64,000 bases of DNA from Aegicerativicinus sediminis (GTDB lineage Bacteria; Bacteroidota; Bacteroidia; Flavobacteriales; Flavobacteriaceae): NCBI RefSeq assembly GCF_015476115.1, contig NZ_CP064295.1, forward strand, positions 2,102,001-2,166,000, given 5' to 3'. Under the pieces are notes generated by a model that worked only from the letters and a program-made list of their open reading frames with translations, had not been told where the DNA came from and ran no database searches. Positions 51,101 to 59,095 of this stretch are shown here, one piece after another (the stretch's first letter is position 1; each line of letters begins with the position of its first letter). A program made the translations under genes and the position numbers.

Positions 51101-52675
51101 ATGAAATACTCAACATACTCTTTGAAATTTCTTTTATGGTTTTTCATTTCAATACCTTTTTTTCTTTCTGCCCAAGACAAGCCAAATATTTTGGTAATCA
51201 TGGTAGACGATGTGGCGCCTAATTCGTTAAGTGCCTATAGTATGGGGATGCAATATCCTACCCCAAATATTGATAGAATTGCCAAAGAAGGCGCACTTTT
51301 TACAGATCACTATTCACAACCTAGTTGTACCGCTGGAAGAGCTGCATTTATTACAGGACAAAAACCTGTAAGAACAGGACTTACAACTGTAGGCCAACCT
51401 GGAAATCCACTGGGGCTTAAGCCAGAAGACCCTACCTTGGCTGAACTTTTAAAACCTCTTGGCTATATGACGGGTCAATTCGGTAAGAACCACTTAGGAG
51501 ATCGCAATGAGCATCTTCCTACCGTGCATGGTTTTGATGAGTTCTATGGCAACCTTTATCATCTTAATGTATCAGAAGAGCCTGAACAGGCAGATTACCC
51601 AAAATCGTCAGAATTTGCAAATAAATATGGTCCTCGTGGGGTCATAGAATCCTTTGCTACAACTCAAATGGACAATACAGAAGATCCTCGGTTCGGTAAA
51701 ATAGGAAAGCAGCGAATCACGGATACTGGACCGTTAACCAGTGAAGATATGAAAACCTTTGATGATGAATTGGTTCGAAGGTCCAAGGACTTTATGAAAC
51801 GCGCTAAGGACGCTAATAAACCTTTCTTTATTTGGCATGCCACAAGTCGAATGCATGTTTATACAAGGCTAAAGGAAGAATCTAAAAATCTTGCAACCGG
51901 CATCAGTACCGATATGGATTTGTTCGGTCATGGTTTAATTGAACATGATGGGCAGGTTGGAGAGTTGTTGGATTATATGGAAGAACTAGGTATTGACGAT
52001 AATACAATCGTAATCTATACTACGGATAATGGTCCAGAACAGAGTTCTTTTCCCCATGCTGGTGTCACCATGTTTAGAGGTGAAAAAATGACCACTTGGG
52101 AAGGTGGATTAAGATCTCCTTTTTTGGTAAGATGGCCTGGGAAAATTCCTGCCGGACTTGTTAGAAATGGAATATCCGCCCATGAAGATGTATTGCCAAC
52201 ATTAATGGCCGCTGTGGGAAATCCAAATATTTCTGCTGAATTGAAAAAAGGTAAAAAAGTAGGAGATATGACCTATAAAGTTTATGTAGATGGTTTTAAT
52301 AATTTGGACTATTGGACAGGTAAGACAGATAAATCAGCTAGAAATTATTTCTTCTATTATTATGAAAGTGGTTTAACTGCGATGCGGGTAGGGCCTTGGA
52401 AAATGCACTTTGCCACCAAGGAGCGTTATTTTGATGATATGGTCTCCCATACCATGCCTCAACTGTTCAATTTAAGAAAAGACCCGTTTGAGCACTACGA
52501 CGATATAACTGGGTTCCATTTAATGATGGAAAAATCTTGGGTTATGCAACCTGCCATTGGCTTGTTGAATGATCATTTATCCACATTCAAGGAATTTCCA
52601 CCTAGACAGGCTTCGGCATCTTTGGATATAAACAAGGCTATTGATGCCATTCTTAAGTCTAAAGCAAGACAATAA
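51101..52675 (+). CDS. Sulfatase (arylsulfatase family, S1-type)
   Basis: 524 aa, a close paralogue of the upstream gene ([38 protein letters not shown]). Signal peptide FLLWFFISIPFFLSAQ. Metal-binding DD at 36-37, formylglycine Cys C76 in [24 protein letters not shown] for the remaining metal and sulfate ligands. Differences from the neighbour are concentrated in the C-terminal third, which often sets specificity. The pair looks like a tandem duplication. A structured intergenic element follows it. Confidence 0.93.
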   Translation: MKYSTYSLKFLLWFFISIPFFLSAQDKPNILVIMVDDVAPNSLSAYSMGMQYPTPNIDRIAKEGALFTDHYSQPSCTAGRAAFITGQKPVRTGLTTVGQPGNPLGLKPEDPTLAELLKPLGYMTGQFGKNHLGDRNEHLPTVHGFDEFYGNLYHLNVSEEPEQADYPKSSEFANKYGPRGVIESFATTQMDNTEDPRFGKIGKQRITDTGPLTSEDMKTFDDELVRRSKDFMKRAKDANKPFFIWHATSRMHVYTRLKEESKNLATGISTDMDLFGHGLIEHDGQVGELLDYMEELGIDDNTIVIYTTDNGPEQSSFPHAGVTMFRGEKMTTWEGGLRSPFLVRWPGKIPAGLVRNGISAHEDVLPTLMAAVGNPNISAELKKGKKVGDMTYKVYVDGFNNLDYWTGKTDKSARNYFFYYYESGLTAMRVGPWKMHFATKERYFDDMVSHTMPQLFNLRKDPFEHYDDITGFHLMMEKSWVMQPAIGLLNDHLSTFKEFPPRQASASLDINKAIDAILKSKARQ

Positions 52676-52714
52676 ATGTTTCTTAAATTAGAAATAATAC
52701 AATCATAATCCCAT

Positions 52715-52804
52715 GAAAATTTTGCGTTTGTCTTTGAAGAATTAGGCGTGAAAAAGAAAACCTGCTCAACAATTATATGGGGCGTGATAACGCCCCTTAT
52801 AATT
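52715..52804 (+). repeat. Structured intergenic element, copy 1 (hairpin with covariation)
   Basis: A conserved block (GCGTGAAAAAG at 52746-52756, AAACCTGCTCAACA following) precedes a long hairpin. AATTATA pairs with TATAATT and, across a T/T mismatch, GGGGCGT pairs with ACGCCCC around a GATA loop. The first part (from 52715, ATGAAAATTTTGCG on) also recurs in copy 2. No U-tract follows, so it is not a standard terminator. See copy 2 at 53878-53963. Confidence 0.6.
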
Positions 52805-52825
52805 AATTAACAAATTTTTATAGTG

Positions 52826-53851
52826 ATGCATTTAAGTTTGAGAATCATTACGACCATCTTAATTGTTTTTCCACTAATCTCTTGTGTGAAAGATGCAAAA
52901 GAAGTAACAATTGAAGAGGATTCCAATAGTGATAAAGTAAGTGACATTTCTCTGCTTAGTTGGGCAGAAGACCCAAAAAATAGAATAGAATCTTGGGTAA
53001 ATACTGTTACAGATTCATCTTCTTCTAATTTTATTCCTGTCGAAGATCGCATTGCTGTGTTCGATAATGACGGCACCTTATGGCCAGAACAGCCTTGGCC
53101 AAATCAATTACAATTTGCATTAGATTATGTAAAGGCTAAAATAAATGAACGTCCAAATTGGCAGACTGATCCCTTTTTAACCCAAATTTCTAAGGGAGAT
53201 TATAGCGTATTAGAGAAGGCTAGAAAAGAAGATGTTTACAATTTAGTTTATGCCTCACATGCAGGCATGACTGAGAGTGAATTTAAGGAGGCGGTGATGA
53301 AATGGATGGATACAGCGACCAATAAAAAATATACGCGAAAATTTAATGAATTGGTTTATTCGCCTATGCTTGAGCTGCTTGAATATTTAAGGCAGAACCA
53401 ATTTAAAACCTTTATTGTAAGCGGTGGAGGTGCTGATTTTATGCGAGTTTTTGCTGAGGAGGTATATGGCATTCCCCCTTACCAAGTCATTGGTAGTTAC
53501 GGTGATACCTCTTTTGAATTTGTAGATGGAAATCCAATAATTTCTAAGATTGAAGGAGATATTTTTTATGATGATAAGGAGGCAAAACCTATAGCCATAC
53601 ATAGGTTTATAGGGAAACGCCCAGTATTTGTGGGGGGTAACAGCGATGGAGATCAAGCAATGATGGAATATGCCTCTGCATCTAATTACAACACCTTATG
53701 TGTTCTCCTTCATCACACTGATGAAGAAAGAGAATATGCCTACGACAAAAAAACATTAAGCGGTCATATGGAGACTGCTTTAGAGATGGCTAAGGAAAAA
53801 AATTGGTTGGTAGTTGATATGAAGAAAGATTTTTTATCCATTTTTCCATGA
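52826..53851 (+). CDS. HAD superfamily hydrolase lipoprotein (phosphoserine phosphatase-like)
   Basis: 341 aa from ATG 52826 (a GTG at 52823 is directly before it). Lipoprotein signal ends FPLISC. HAD motif I is VFDNDGTLW near 78-86. Motif II is the serine in FIVSGGGADFMRVF, and the final Asp-rich motif is FVGGNSDGDQAMMEYA. A cap domain with RKEDVYNLVYASHAGMT lies between. It should be a phosphatase or phosphonatase-like enzyme at the periplasmic face; its substrate is unknown. It is enclosed by two copies of a structured element and by sulfatase genes. Confidence 0.85.
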   Translation: MHLSLRIITTILIVFPLISCVKDAKEVTIEEDSNSDKVSDISLLSWAEDPKNRIESWVNTVTDSSSSNFIPVEDRIAVFDNDGTLWPEQPWPNQLQFALDYVKAKINERPNWQTDPFLTQISKGDYSVLEKARKEDVYNLVYASHAGMTESEFKEAVMKWMDTATNKKYTRKFNELVYSPMLELLEYLRQNQFKTFIVSGGGADFMRVFAEEVYGIPPYQVIGSYGDTSFEFVDGNPIISKIEGDIFYDDKEAKPIAIHRFIGKRPVFVGGNSDGDQAMMEYASASNYNTLCVLLHHTDEEREYAYDKKTLSGHMETALEMAKEKNWLVVDMKKDFLSIFP

Positions 53852-53877
53852 ATAGAAAATTAAACAAAAAACCCCGA

Positions 53878-53963
53878 GAATATTTTGCGTTGAACCATTT
53901 AAATTAAAGCGTGAAAAAAGTAAACCTGCCCAACATTTGTATGGGACGTTACGGCGTCCATAC
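53878..53963 (+). repeat. Structured intergenic element, copy 2 (hairpin with covariation)
   Basis: Copy 2 shares GAATATTTTGCGTT, GCGTGAAAAAAG and AAACCTGCCCAACA with copy 1. Its hairpin has GTAT pairing with ATAC and GGACG-type pairing (44-48 with 55-59 of 539xx) around a TTACGG loop with a bulged G. Compared with copy 1, a G-C pair has become A-T and an A-T pair G-C; both changes keep pairing, which indicates selection on the RNA or cruciform. Confidence 0.6.
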
Positions 53964-53985
53964 TTCACTTAAAATTCCTTAAACA

Positions 53986-55566
53986 ATGAAATTAAAGATT
54001 TTCATTCTACTTCTATTCGTTTTGAGCATGATAAGCTCACGAGCTCAGCAAATTAGTGTCTTTGATGAGGCGGTAACAATTAAAGATAATTTAGAACCAG
54101 TCATTCCTCGACCCGATCAGGAAAAAATTGCTAGTAAAAAACTTAGTGATCTTCAGGCGAAAATGGGAAAAAAACCAAACATACTCATTTTCTTGGTTGA
54201 CGATTTGGGCTGGGGAGATATAGGTGTAAATGGAGGCGGTGTTGCTGTTGGTGCCCCAACTCCAAATGTTGATCGTCTCGCCAGAGAAGGTAAACGATTT
54301 ACCTCTTTTTATTCGACACCAACATGTACGTCATCCCGGGCAATGATGTTGACGGGGCGACAACCTATCAGAAGTGGACTTACAAGACCATTGCTAAGCG
54401 GTGATAAAGTATCAACTAATCCATGGGAAGTAGAAGTTACACAAGCTAAGTTATTAGGTACAGCAGGCTATAAGTCTGCTCTTATTGGGAAATGGCATAT
54501 AGGGGAAGCTGAAAACATGTTGCCTCATGAAGTTGGTTTTGACTATTTCTATGGCCTTCCTGCTGTACAATCTGATTATACCCAGTTTTTAATTGAAAGA
54601 CAATATTCTGACATGATCAATAATAAGGAACTTCATGACAAAGCATTTCAGTTGCAACCCGAAGGACTTATTAAGGGAAATAAAGGAGGTGGACGCGAAG
54701 TAGGCTTTGAGATTAAAACCATTGAAGAACTTAGACAAATAGATGAAAAACTAAAAGAAGAATCCATCAAATTTATTCAAGAGCATTCTGGGAAGTCTCC
54801 ATTCTTTTTGGTTCACTCATTTACTGCCATACATAACGATACTTATTGTGGTGAAGATTATATTGGTAAAAGTCCTGCAGCGATGCCTGTTAAGGACGCC
54901 ATTGTTCAAATGGATGATATTGTTGGGGATATTATGAATTCTCTAGAAGCAAGTGGTCAACTTGAAAATACCTTGGTTATCTTCACATCAGACAATGGTG
55001 CCAATGAAGATGTATTCCCAGATTCTGGTTATCATCCTTGGCGTGGAGGTAAAGGAACTACTTGGGAAGGTGGTGTAAGGGTTCCTTGCATAGCTTATTG
55101 GAAAGGAATGATTGAACCAGGTCAGGAAACAAATGGATTAATGGACCTTTCTGATATTTATATGGTATCATTACGTGTTGGCGGGGTATTAGACAAATTG
55201 CCGAATACTTTATATTTCGATGGAATCGACCAAACACCTTACCTTTTAGCAAAGGATGGGAAGTCTCTACGTCAGGCAGTATTTTTATGGAATTCAACAG
55301 ATTTTTGTGCTATGCGATGGAAAGATTATAAAGTCCATTTTCAGGTTTTTGAAACAAAGGAAACCCGAAGAAACATCGATGCTTCTTTGCTTACAAGAAT
55401 AGGAACAGCTCCTTGGGTATTTAATTTAAATGTTGACCCCAAAGAAATGGCAAGTGAAGGGCATCGCTATTTTGAATGGGGACTGCCTGCTGTTGTAGCT
55501 TTTCAAAAACGACATATAGCAACGATGAAGAAGTATCCCAACACAGATTTGGGCCTTGGATTTTAA
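53986..55566 (+). CDS. Sulfatase (arylsulfatase family), CTSSR variant
   Basis: 526 aa with a signal peptide (FILLLFVLSMISSRAQ) and a 40-residue linker before the sulfatase core. Metal-binding DD at 72-73 (LVDDLGWGD). The formylglycine site is TCTSSRAMMLTGR with C114; it is a CxSxR form, rather than the commoner CxPxR/CxAxR. KSALIGKWHIGE and FTSDNGANED complete the active site. It is more distant from the two upstream sulfatases than they are from each other, so it probably attacks a different linkage. Confidence 0.9.
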   Translation: MKLKIFILLLFVLSMISSRAQQISVFDEAVTIKDNLEPVIPRPDQEKIASKKLSDLQAKMGKKPNILIFLVDDLGWGDIGVNGGGVAVGAPTPNVDRLAREGKRFTSFYSTPTCTSSRAMMLTGRQPIRSGLTRPLLSGDKVSTNPWEVEVTQAKLLGTAGYKSALIGKWHIGEAENMLPHEVGFDYFYGLPAVQSDYTQFLIERQYSDMINNKELHDKAFQLQPEGLIKGNKGGGREVGFEIKTIEELRQIDEKLKEESIKFIQEHSGKSPFFLVHSFTAIHNDTYCGEDYIGKSPAAMPVKDAIVQMDDIVGDIMNSLEASGQLENTLVIFTSDNGANEDVFPDSGYHPWRGGKGTTWEGGVRVPCIAYWKGMIEPGQETNGLMDLSDIYMVSLRVGGVLDKLPNTLYFDGIDQTPYLLAKDGKSLRQAVFLWNSTDFCAMRWKDYKVHFQVFETKETRRNIDASLLTRIGTAPWVFNLNVDPKEMASEGHRYFEWGLPAVVAFQKRHIATMKKYPNTDLGLGF

Positions 55567-55598
55567 AAAAATATGCAATAAAATTTTATAAACGGATC

Positions 55599-55643
55599 AT
55601 GAAAAAATTACTTATTCTTCTAATGCTTCATTTTGGGCAATAA
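55599..55643 (+). pseudogene. Signal-peptide stub (possible gene remnant)
   Basis: An ATG frame of 14 codons encodes MKKLLILLMLHFGQ and then stops. This is the beginning of an export signal with nothing behind it, between sulfatase 3 and the outer-membrane protein. It may be the start of a deleted gene. Too short for certainty. Confidence 0.3.
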
Positions 55644-55677
55644 AACGAATTATCTCATTTTTCTAAATCTTTAATCA

Positions 55678-56489
55678 TGATTAAAAACCTTATTTCTAAA
55701 ATTGGATTTTTACTTTTCATAAGTGCACCAGTTGGTGTGGTAGCCCAAGATGATTCTGGAGGTAGTTCGGCCTCTGATTTGGCAAAGCAATTGGCTAACC
55801 CCGTTGCCAGCCTTATTAGTGTGCCGCTTCAAAACAATTTTGAATTCAATGTTGGGCCAAATGAAGGCTTTAAGTATTTACTAAATGTCCAGCCTGTCAT
55901 TCCAATGAGCCTAAGCGAAAATTGGAATTTAATAAGCAGAACCATTGTGCCAATAGTATCCCAAAGCGATGTATTTGTAGATGGCCAAAGTGATTCAGGT
56001 ATGGGTGATATTGCCCAAAGTTTGTTTTTCTCTCCAAAAGAGCCCACCGAAGGAGGTTTGGTTTGGGGAGTGGGCCCTGTCTTACTTTTGCCAACGGCCA
56101 CAAATGATGCCTTGGGAGCGCATGTATGGGGCGCAGGGCCAAATGCTGTTTTCTTAAAATTAAAGGGCCAATTAACCTATGGAGCACTGATCAACCATAT
56201 GTGGTCCTACGCTGGTGACGGCAATCCTTTAAGTGCCAGCTTTGTGCAGCCATTTTTTACATATGCAACTCCATCTGGAAGTTCCTATACTATCGCGGCG
56301 GAAAATACTCAGAGTTGGTTGAATGATATTTTTACTGGTTTTATTGGGGTTTATTACGCCAAGGTCACCAAATTGGGCAAACAAATGATTCAGCTTGGAG
56401 GTGGACCAAAAGTGTATTATGGAAATAGTCCACTAAATCCTGATTGGGGGTTGAGGTTAAATCTTATTCTTCTCTATCCGAAGTCATAG
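55678..56489 (+). CDS. Outer-membrane transporter-like protein (neuromedin U-type annotation)
   Basis: 270 aa with a signal peptide (IGFLLFISAPVGVVAQ). The conserved start LAKQLANPVASLISVPLQNN, then FEFNVGPNEGFKYLLNVQP and WNLISRTIVPIV, is characteristic of bacterial proteins often mislabelled neuromedin U and related to phenol-degradation MetA barrels. The many alternating strands suggest a small outer-membrane pore. It follows the sulfatases on the same strand, so it may admit or release their products; this is inference. Confidence 0.75.
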
Positions 56490-56518
56490 GTATTACAATA
56501 CTTTACCTTTAAAAGTAC

Positions 56519-57121
56519 ATGGTAAATAAATTTTTGTTTTCTAATAGGTGTTTAAGTTTAACCATTTTGTTATTGGTTTGTTTTGGTTCACTCACAATTC
56601 ATGCTCAGGAGGAACAAGCTTATACAGTAATACGTAATACTTCAGAAACTCAAGAGGAAGAGCAAGAAACTTTAAAAAGACACAAACTAGCCTTATATCT
56701 TGGCTCTTCTTTAGTGCCAGAAGGTAGAAGTTTAGGCACTAATGAAAATGTAACCTTGTTGGCCCCCACTTTTGGTTTTTCATATGAATATTGGATTGCG
56801 GAGCGCTGGGCAATAGGTACATATAATGACATTGAAATCATTAATCTTTTGGTAGAGGAGGAGGAAGGCAACTTTTTAGAAAGAGAAAATGCGGTTGTGT
56901 TAACCTTGGGACTAACCTACGAATTAATGCCCCGATTAACGGTGACCGCTGGTGGTGGTTTAGAAACTGATAAAAATGAAACACTTGGGGTAGTAAGATT
57001 AGGTAGCGAATATGTGTTGCTTGAGAAAAATGAGTGGGAATTATCTGCAACCCTAAACTATATTCACAAAGACGTTTATGAAATTTTTGGTTTCGGTTTA
57101 GTTTTTGGGAAAAGATTCTAG
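56519..57121 (+). CDS. Outer-membrane beta-barrel protein, unknown
   Basis: 200 aa with a signal peptide (CLSLTILLLVCFGSLTIHAQ). After an acidic linker (ETQEEEQETLKR) about eight strands follow (LALYLGSSLVPEGRSLG, GFSYEYWIAERWAIGTYND, AVVLTLGLTYELMPRLTVTA) and the protein ends FGLVFGKRF, an outer-membrane terminal signature. No named family is recognised. It is the last gene of the sulfatase cassette and is followed by the tandem terminator region. Confidence 0.7.
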   Translation: MVNKFLFSNRCLSLTILLLVCFGSLTIHAQEEQAYTVIRNTSETQEEEQETLKRHKLALYLGSSLVPEGRSLGTNENVTLLAPTFGFSYEYWIAERWAIGTYNDIEIINLLVEEEEGNFLERENAVVLTLGLTYELMPRLTVTAGGGLETDKNETLGVVRLGSEYVLLEKNEWELSATLNYIHKDVYEIFGFGLVFGKRF

Positions 57122-57195
57122 TGTGATATTCAAGGCTCTACAAATTGATTATTTAAATTAAACTGTTAGATAATCAGTCCATTAAAAAAAATGTA

Positions 57196-57203
57196 TATAT
57201 TTG
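57196..57203 (+). promoter_or_regulatory. -7 box TATATTTG of unit 1
   Basis: Exact TAnnTTTG, 76 nt after the last gene of the cassette. No matching TTTG at -33. Confidence 0.45.
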
Positions 57204-57209
57204 ATAAAT

Positions 57210-57366
57210 CTATTAATCCAATAGGATAAATAGTTAGTTAGCTTTGTTTCACTAATCAAGCCTCGATTATAAGGGTACTATTCTTTTATGAATAGTAAGA
57301 GGTAAAAAACGAGCAATCTAGTTTTATTAGTAAAAACCTTCTGGCCGCTATTCCAGAAGGTTTTTT
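57210..57366 (+). ncRNA. Candidate small RNA, unit 1 (about 155 nt)
   Basis: Lies between the -7 box at 57196 and a strong terminator. It contains an internal hairpin ACTATTC-ttttat-GAATAGT (about 57281-57300) within CCTC..GAGG pairing, and a start segment AGTTAGTTAG that recurs in unit 2. No ORF longer than about a dozen codons. It could instead be the 3' leader/terminator of the upstream operon; the promoter box favours a separate RNA. Confidence 0.4.
57332..57366 (+). terminator. Intrinsic terminator of unit 1
   Basis: AAAAACCTTCTGG, 8-nt loop, CCAGAAGGTTTTT with T-tract. Perfect long stem on the plus strand. Confidence 0.85.
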
Positions 57367-57412
57367 AATTTAAGCTTAACCTTGGAATAACGTTTATCTA
57401 ACATCTGTAAAT

Positions 57413-57420
57413 TATTTTTG
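57413..57420 (+). promoter_or_regulatory. -7 box TATTTTTG of unit 2
   Basis: TAnnTTTG match 47 nt after the unit 1 terminator. A near-match TTTA lies 16 nt upstream. Confidence 0.45.
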
Positions 57421-57425
57421 GAGGA

Positions 57426-57510
57426 GTTAGTTAGAATATAGGTTAGATTGTTATTACTACAGTGAATCTAGAACCCTTCTCCCATTAGCCTGTTTAGAGA
57501 AGGGTTTTTC
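57426..57510 (+). ncRNA. Candidate small RNA, unit 2 (about 85 nt)
   Basis: Begins with AGTTAGTTAG (57425-57434, shared with unit 1), has an internal stem TAGATT..AATCTA, contains AGATTGTTAT (57445-57454, shared with unit 3) and closes with a 10-bp terminator. No significant ORF. Because two terminators lie in succession, a separate initiation between them is needed to explain this one. Confidence 0.45.
57472..57510 (+). terminator. Intrinsic terminator of unit 2
   Basis: AACCCTTCTC pairs with GAGAAGGGTT (57497-57506) across a 15-nt loop and is followed by T residues. Confidence 0.85.
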
Positions 57511-57566
57511 TTTGGATAGTGTTAAGTCTTGTTTCAATGCTGTTATTCCTAGGGGATAACAAAATG

Positions 57567-57574
57567 TATTTTTG
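57567..57574 (+). promoter_or_regulatory. -7 box TATTTTTG of unit 3
   Basis: Exact TAnnTTTG 57 nt after the unit 2 terminator; same sequence as the unit 2 box. No TTTG at -33. Confidence 0.45.
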
Positions 57575-57580
57575 GGATCT

Positions 57581-57661
57581 CCAAATGAACAAGATCTTAA
57601 CAAAGATTGTTATGGATTAGAAACATAAACCTCTGTACTTAAGGGTGTACAGAGGTTTTTT
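57581..57661 (+). ncRNA. Candidate small RNA, unit 3 (about 80 nt)
   Basis: Predicted start just after the -7 box. Contains AACAA-AGA-TTGTT as a small stem that includes AGATTGTTAT (57604-57613) shared with unit 2, then a 12-bp terminator. An 11-codon ATG frame (MNKILTKIVMD) is present, so a leader peptide is an alternative. The following gene is on the other strand, so this RNA cannot be a 5' leader of it. Confidence 0.45.
57627..57661 (+). terminator. Intrinsic terminator of unit 3
   Basis: AAACCTCTGTAC, 8-nt loop, GTACAGAGGTTT with T-tract: a perfect 12-bp stem. On the minus strand the same stem may also help end the TolC operon, though its U-tract there is weak. Confidence 0.88.
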
Positions 57662-57682
57662 GGTTGATAGTTGGAAAGCATT

Positions 57683-59092
57683 CTAAATCTGCCCTCGGAA
57701 AAAATCTAATATTTTCTGTCTAAGCACATATTCATATTTAACATTTGCAAGATTTACCCTGGCATTATCTAAGTTGGTTTTACTTATAATATATTCCACA
57801 CTGTTTGTAACCCCATTATTGAATCTGATTTCATTAATTCTAAAAGATTCTTCATAAGCCTTTACTTGTGTCTGAAGGACTTCATAACGTTCAGAAGCAG
57901 CTTCCATGTCGTAGTAAGCTTCCTTTATAAACTGTCTGAATTCTAATTTGGTTTGATTCAAGGTGTTTTCTGCCTGTGAGCGTTTAATTTTTTCAAGTTG
58001 AACATTGTTCTTAGCCCTGAAGCCATTAAATAAGGGTATGGAAATCGCTAGACCAAAGTTTGAAAAAACGTTGTTTTCAAATTGATCTTTAAAAGGTATT
58101 TCTTCAGGAGTGAATGAGGTTTGCTCCCTGAAAACATCAAAATTTGTCCCATTAATAGAAACATAATCACCTGTGGGGTTAATCATGGTTCCGGTTTCAG
58201 TGAAAATTCTAGCAGCACTAGAGTAATTGGTATTGAGGTTGGCAAAGAATGAAAGTTCTGGCACATATAGGGAGCGTGCTACCGCCACACCTTTATTGGC
58301 AGCTTCAACCTTTAATTCGCCAGATTTTATAGAAGGTAATTCCTTAAGAGCTTCTTGATAAATTTCATCTGGGGTGTAACCATATGGACTAGCATCAATG
58401 AGTAATTGCATTTGGTCAGGGTCTAGTTCCATTTCAGTATTCATCCATTGCTGCAGGTTTAATAGGGCATCCTTCAACGTATTTCTAGCTTGAATGAGAG
58501 AAGCTTGATCTGTTGCAAACTGACCCTGTAAATCTCGATACTCTGCAGGATTGCCAACTTCTTGGTCATAGAGTGTTTTTAAGCGATCCACCTGTCCTTC
58601 ACTTGTAGTAATTCTACCCTCAGTTAACGCCACTAAATCTCTTGCACTTAACACTTGAAGAAAGCCTAATGTAACGTTCAACATTAAGTCTTGTCTTGCA
58701 GCTTCAACATCCATCTCAGCAGCTTTATAATTTAGGTTGGTCTGTTTCAACGTGTTTAAAAGACGGAAACCATTAAAAACAATAGCATTCAGCCCCAAGT
58801 TGGCATTTGAAAAGGTTAAGGATTCATCTATATAACTGTTGGTATAGGGATCTATACTACGCCCATTGGAGTTTCCCAAATTCATGCTTCCATTAATGGT
58901 TGGAAGTAAATTGTTTATCGAACGCTTGTAATTTGCACGGGCGGTTTGGGCATCTAATTGATTGTTTTGGTAATTTAAATTGTTATCCAATGCTATTCGG
59001 ATGCATTCATCCAATGTGAGTATTTCATCATTTGTCTGGCTAAAGCCTAAAGATGAAATCATCATACAAAATATAATCAATCGTAGTTTCAT
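57683..59092 (-). CDS. TolC family outer-membrane efflux protein
   Basis: 469 aa with a signal peptide (RLIIFCMMISSLGFSQ). Two TolC-like halves of long helices interrupted by short strands: LTLDECIRIALDNNLNYQNN near 25, FGLAISIPLFNGFRAKNN near 347-364, and a C-terminal helix with FRINEIRFNNGVTNSVEYI. This is the outer-membrane duct of a tripartite exporter. It is encoded 3 nt downstream of an ABC ATPase, with MacB/FtsX-like permeases further upstream. No membrane-fusion protein is visible within the window. Confidence 0.92.
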   Translation of the reverse strand: MKLRLIIFCMMISSLGFSQTNDEILTLDECIRIALDNNLNYQNNQLDAQTARANYKRSINNLLPTINGSMNLGNSNGRSIDPYTNSYIDESLTFSNANLGLNAIVFNGFRLLNTLKQTNLNYKAAEMDVEAARQDLMLNVTLGFLQVLSARDLVALTEGRITTSEGQVDRLKTLYDQEVGNPAEYRDLQGQFATDQASLIQARNTLKDALLNLQQWMNTEMELDPDQMQLLIDASPYGYTPDEIYQEALKELPSIKSGELKVEAANKGVAVARSLYVPELSFFANLNTNYSSAARIFTETGTMINPTGDYVSINGTNFDVFREQTSFTPEEIPFKDQFENNVFSNFGLAISIPLFNGFRAKNNVQLEKIKRSQAENTLNQTKLEFRQFIKEAYYDMEAASERYEVLQTQVKAYEESFRINEIRFNNGVTNSVEYIISKTNLDNARVNLANVKYEYVLRQKILDFFRGQI

Positions 59093-59095
59093 AAA

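Noticed and set aside
57122-57336. Unit 1 terminator as merely the end of the outer-membrane gene transcript
   Set aside because: Not fully rejected: it is possible for unit 1, but it cannot explain the next two terminators, so the multi-RNA reading was kept for the cluster.
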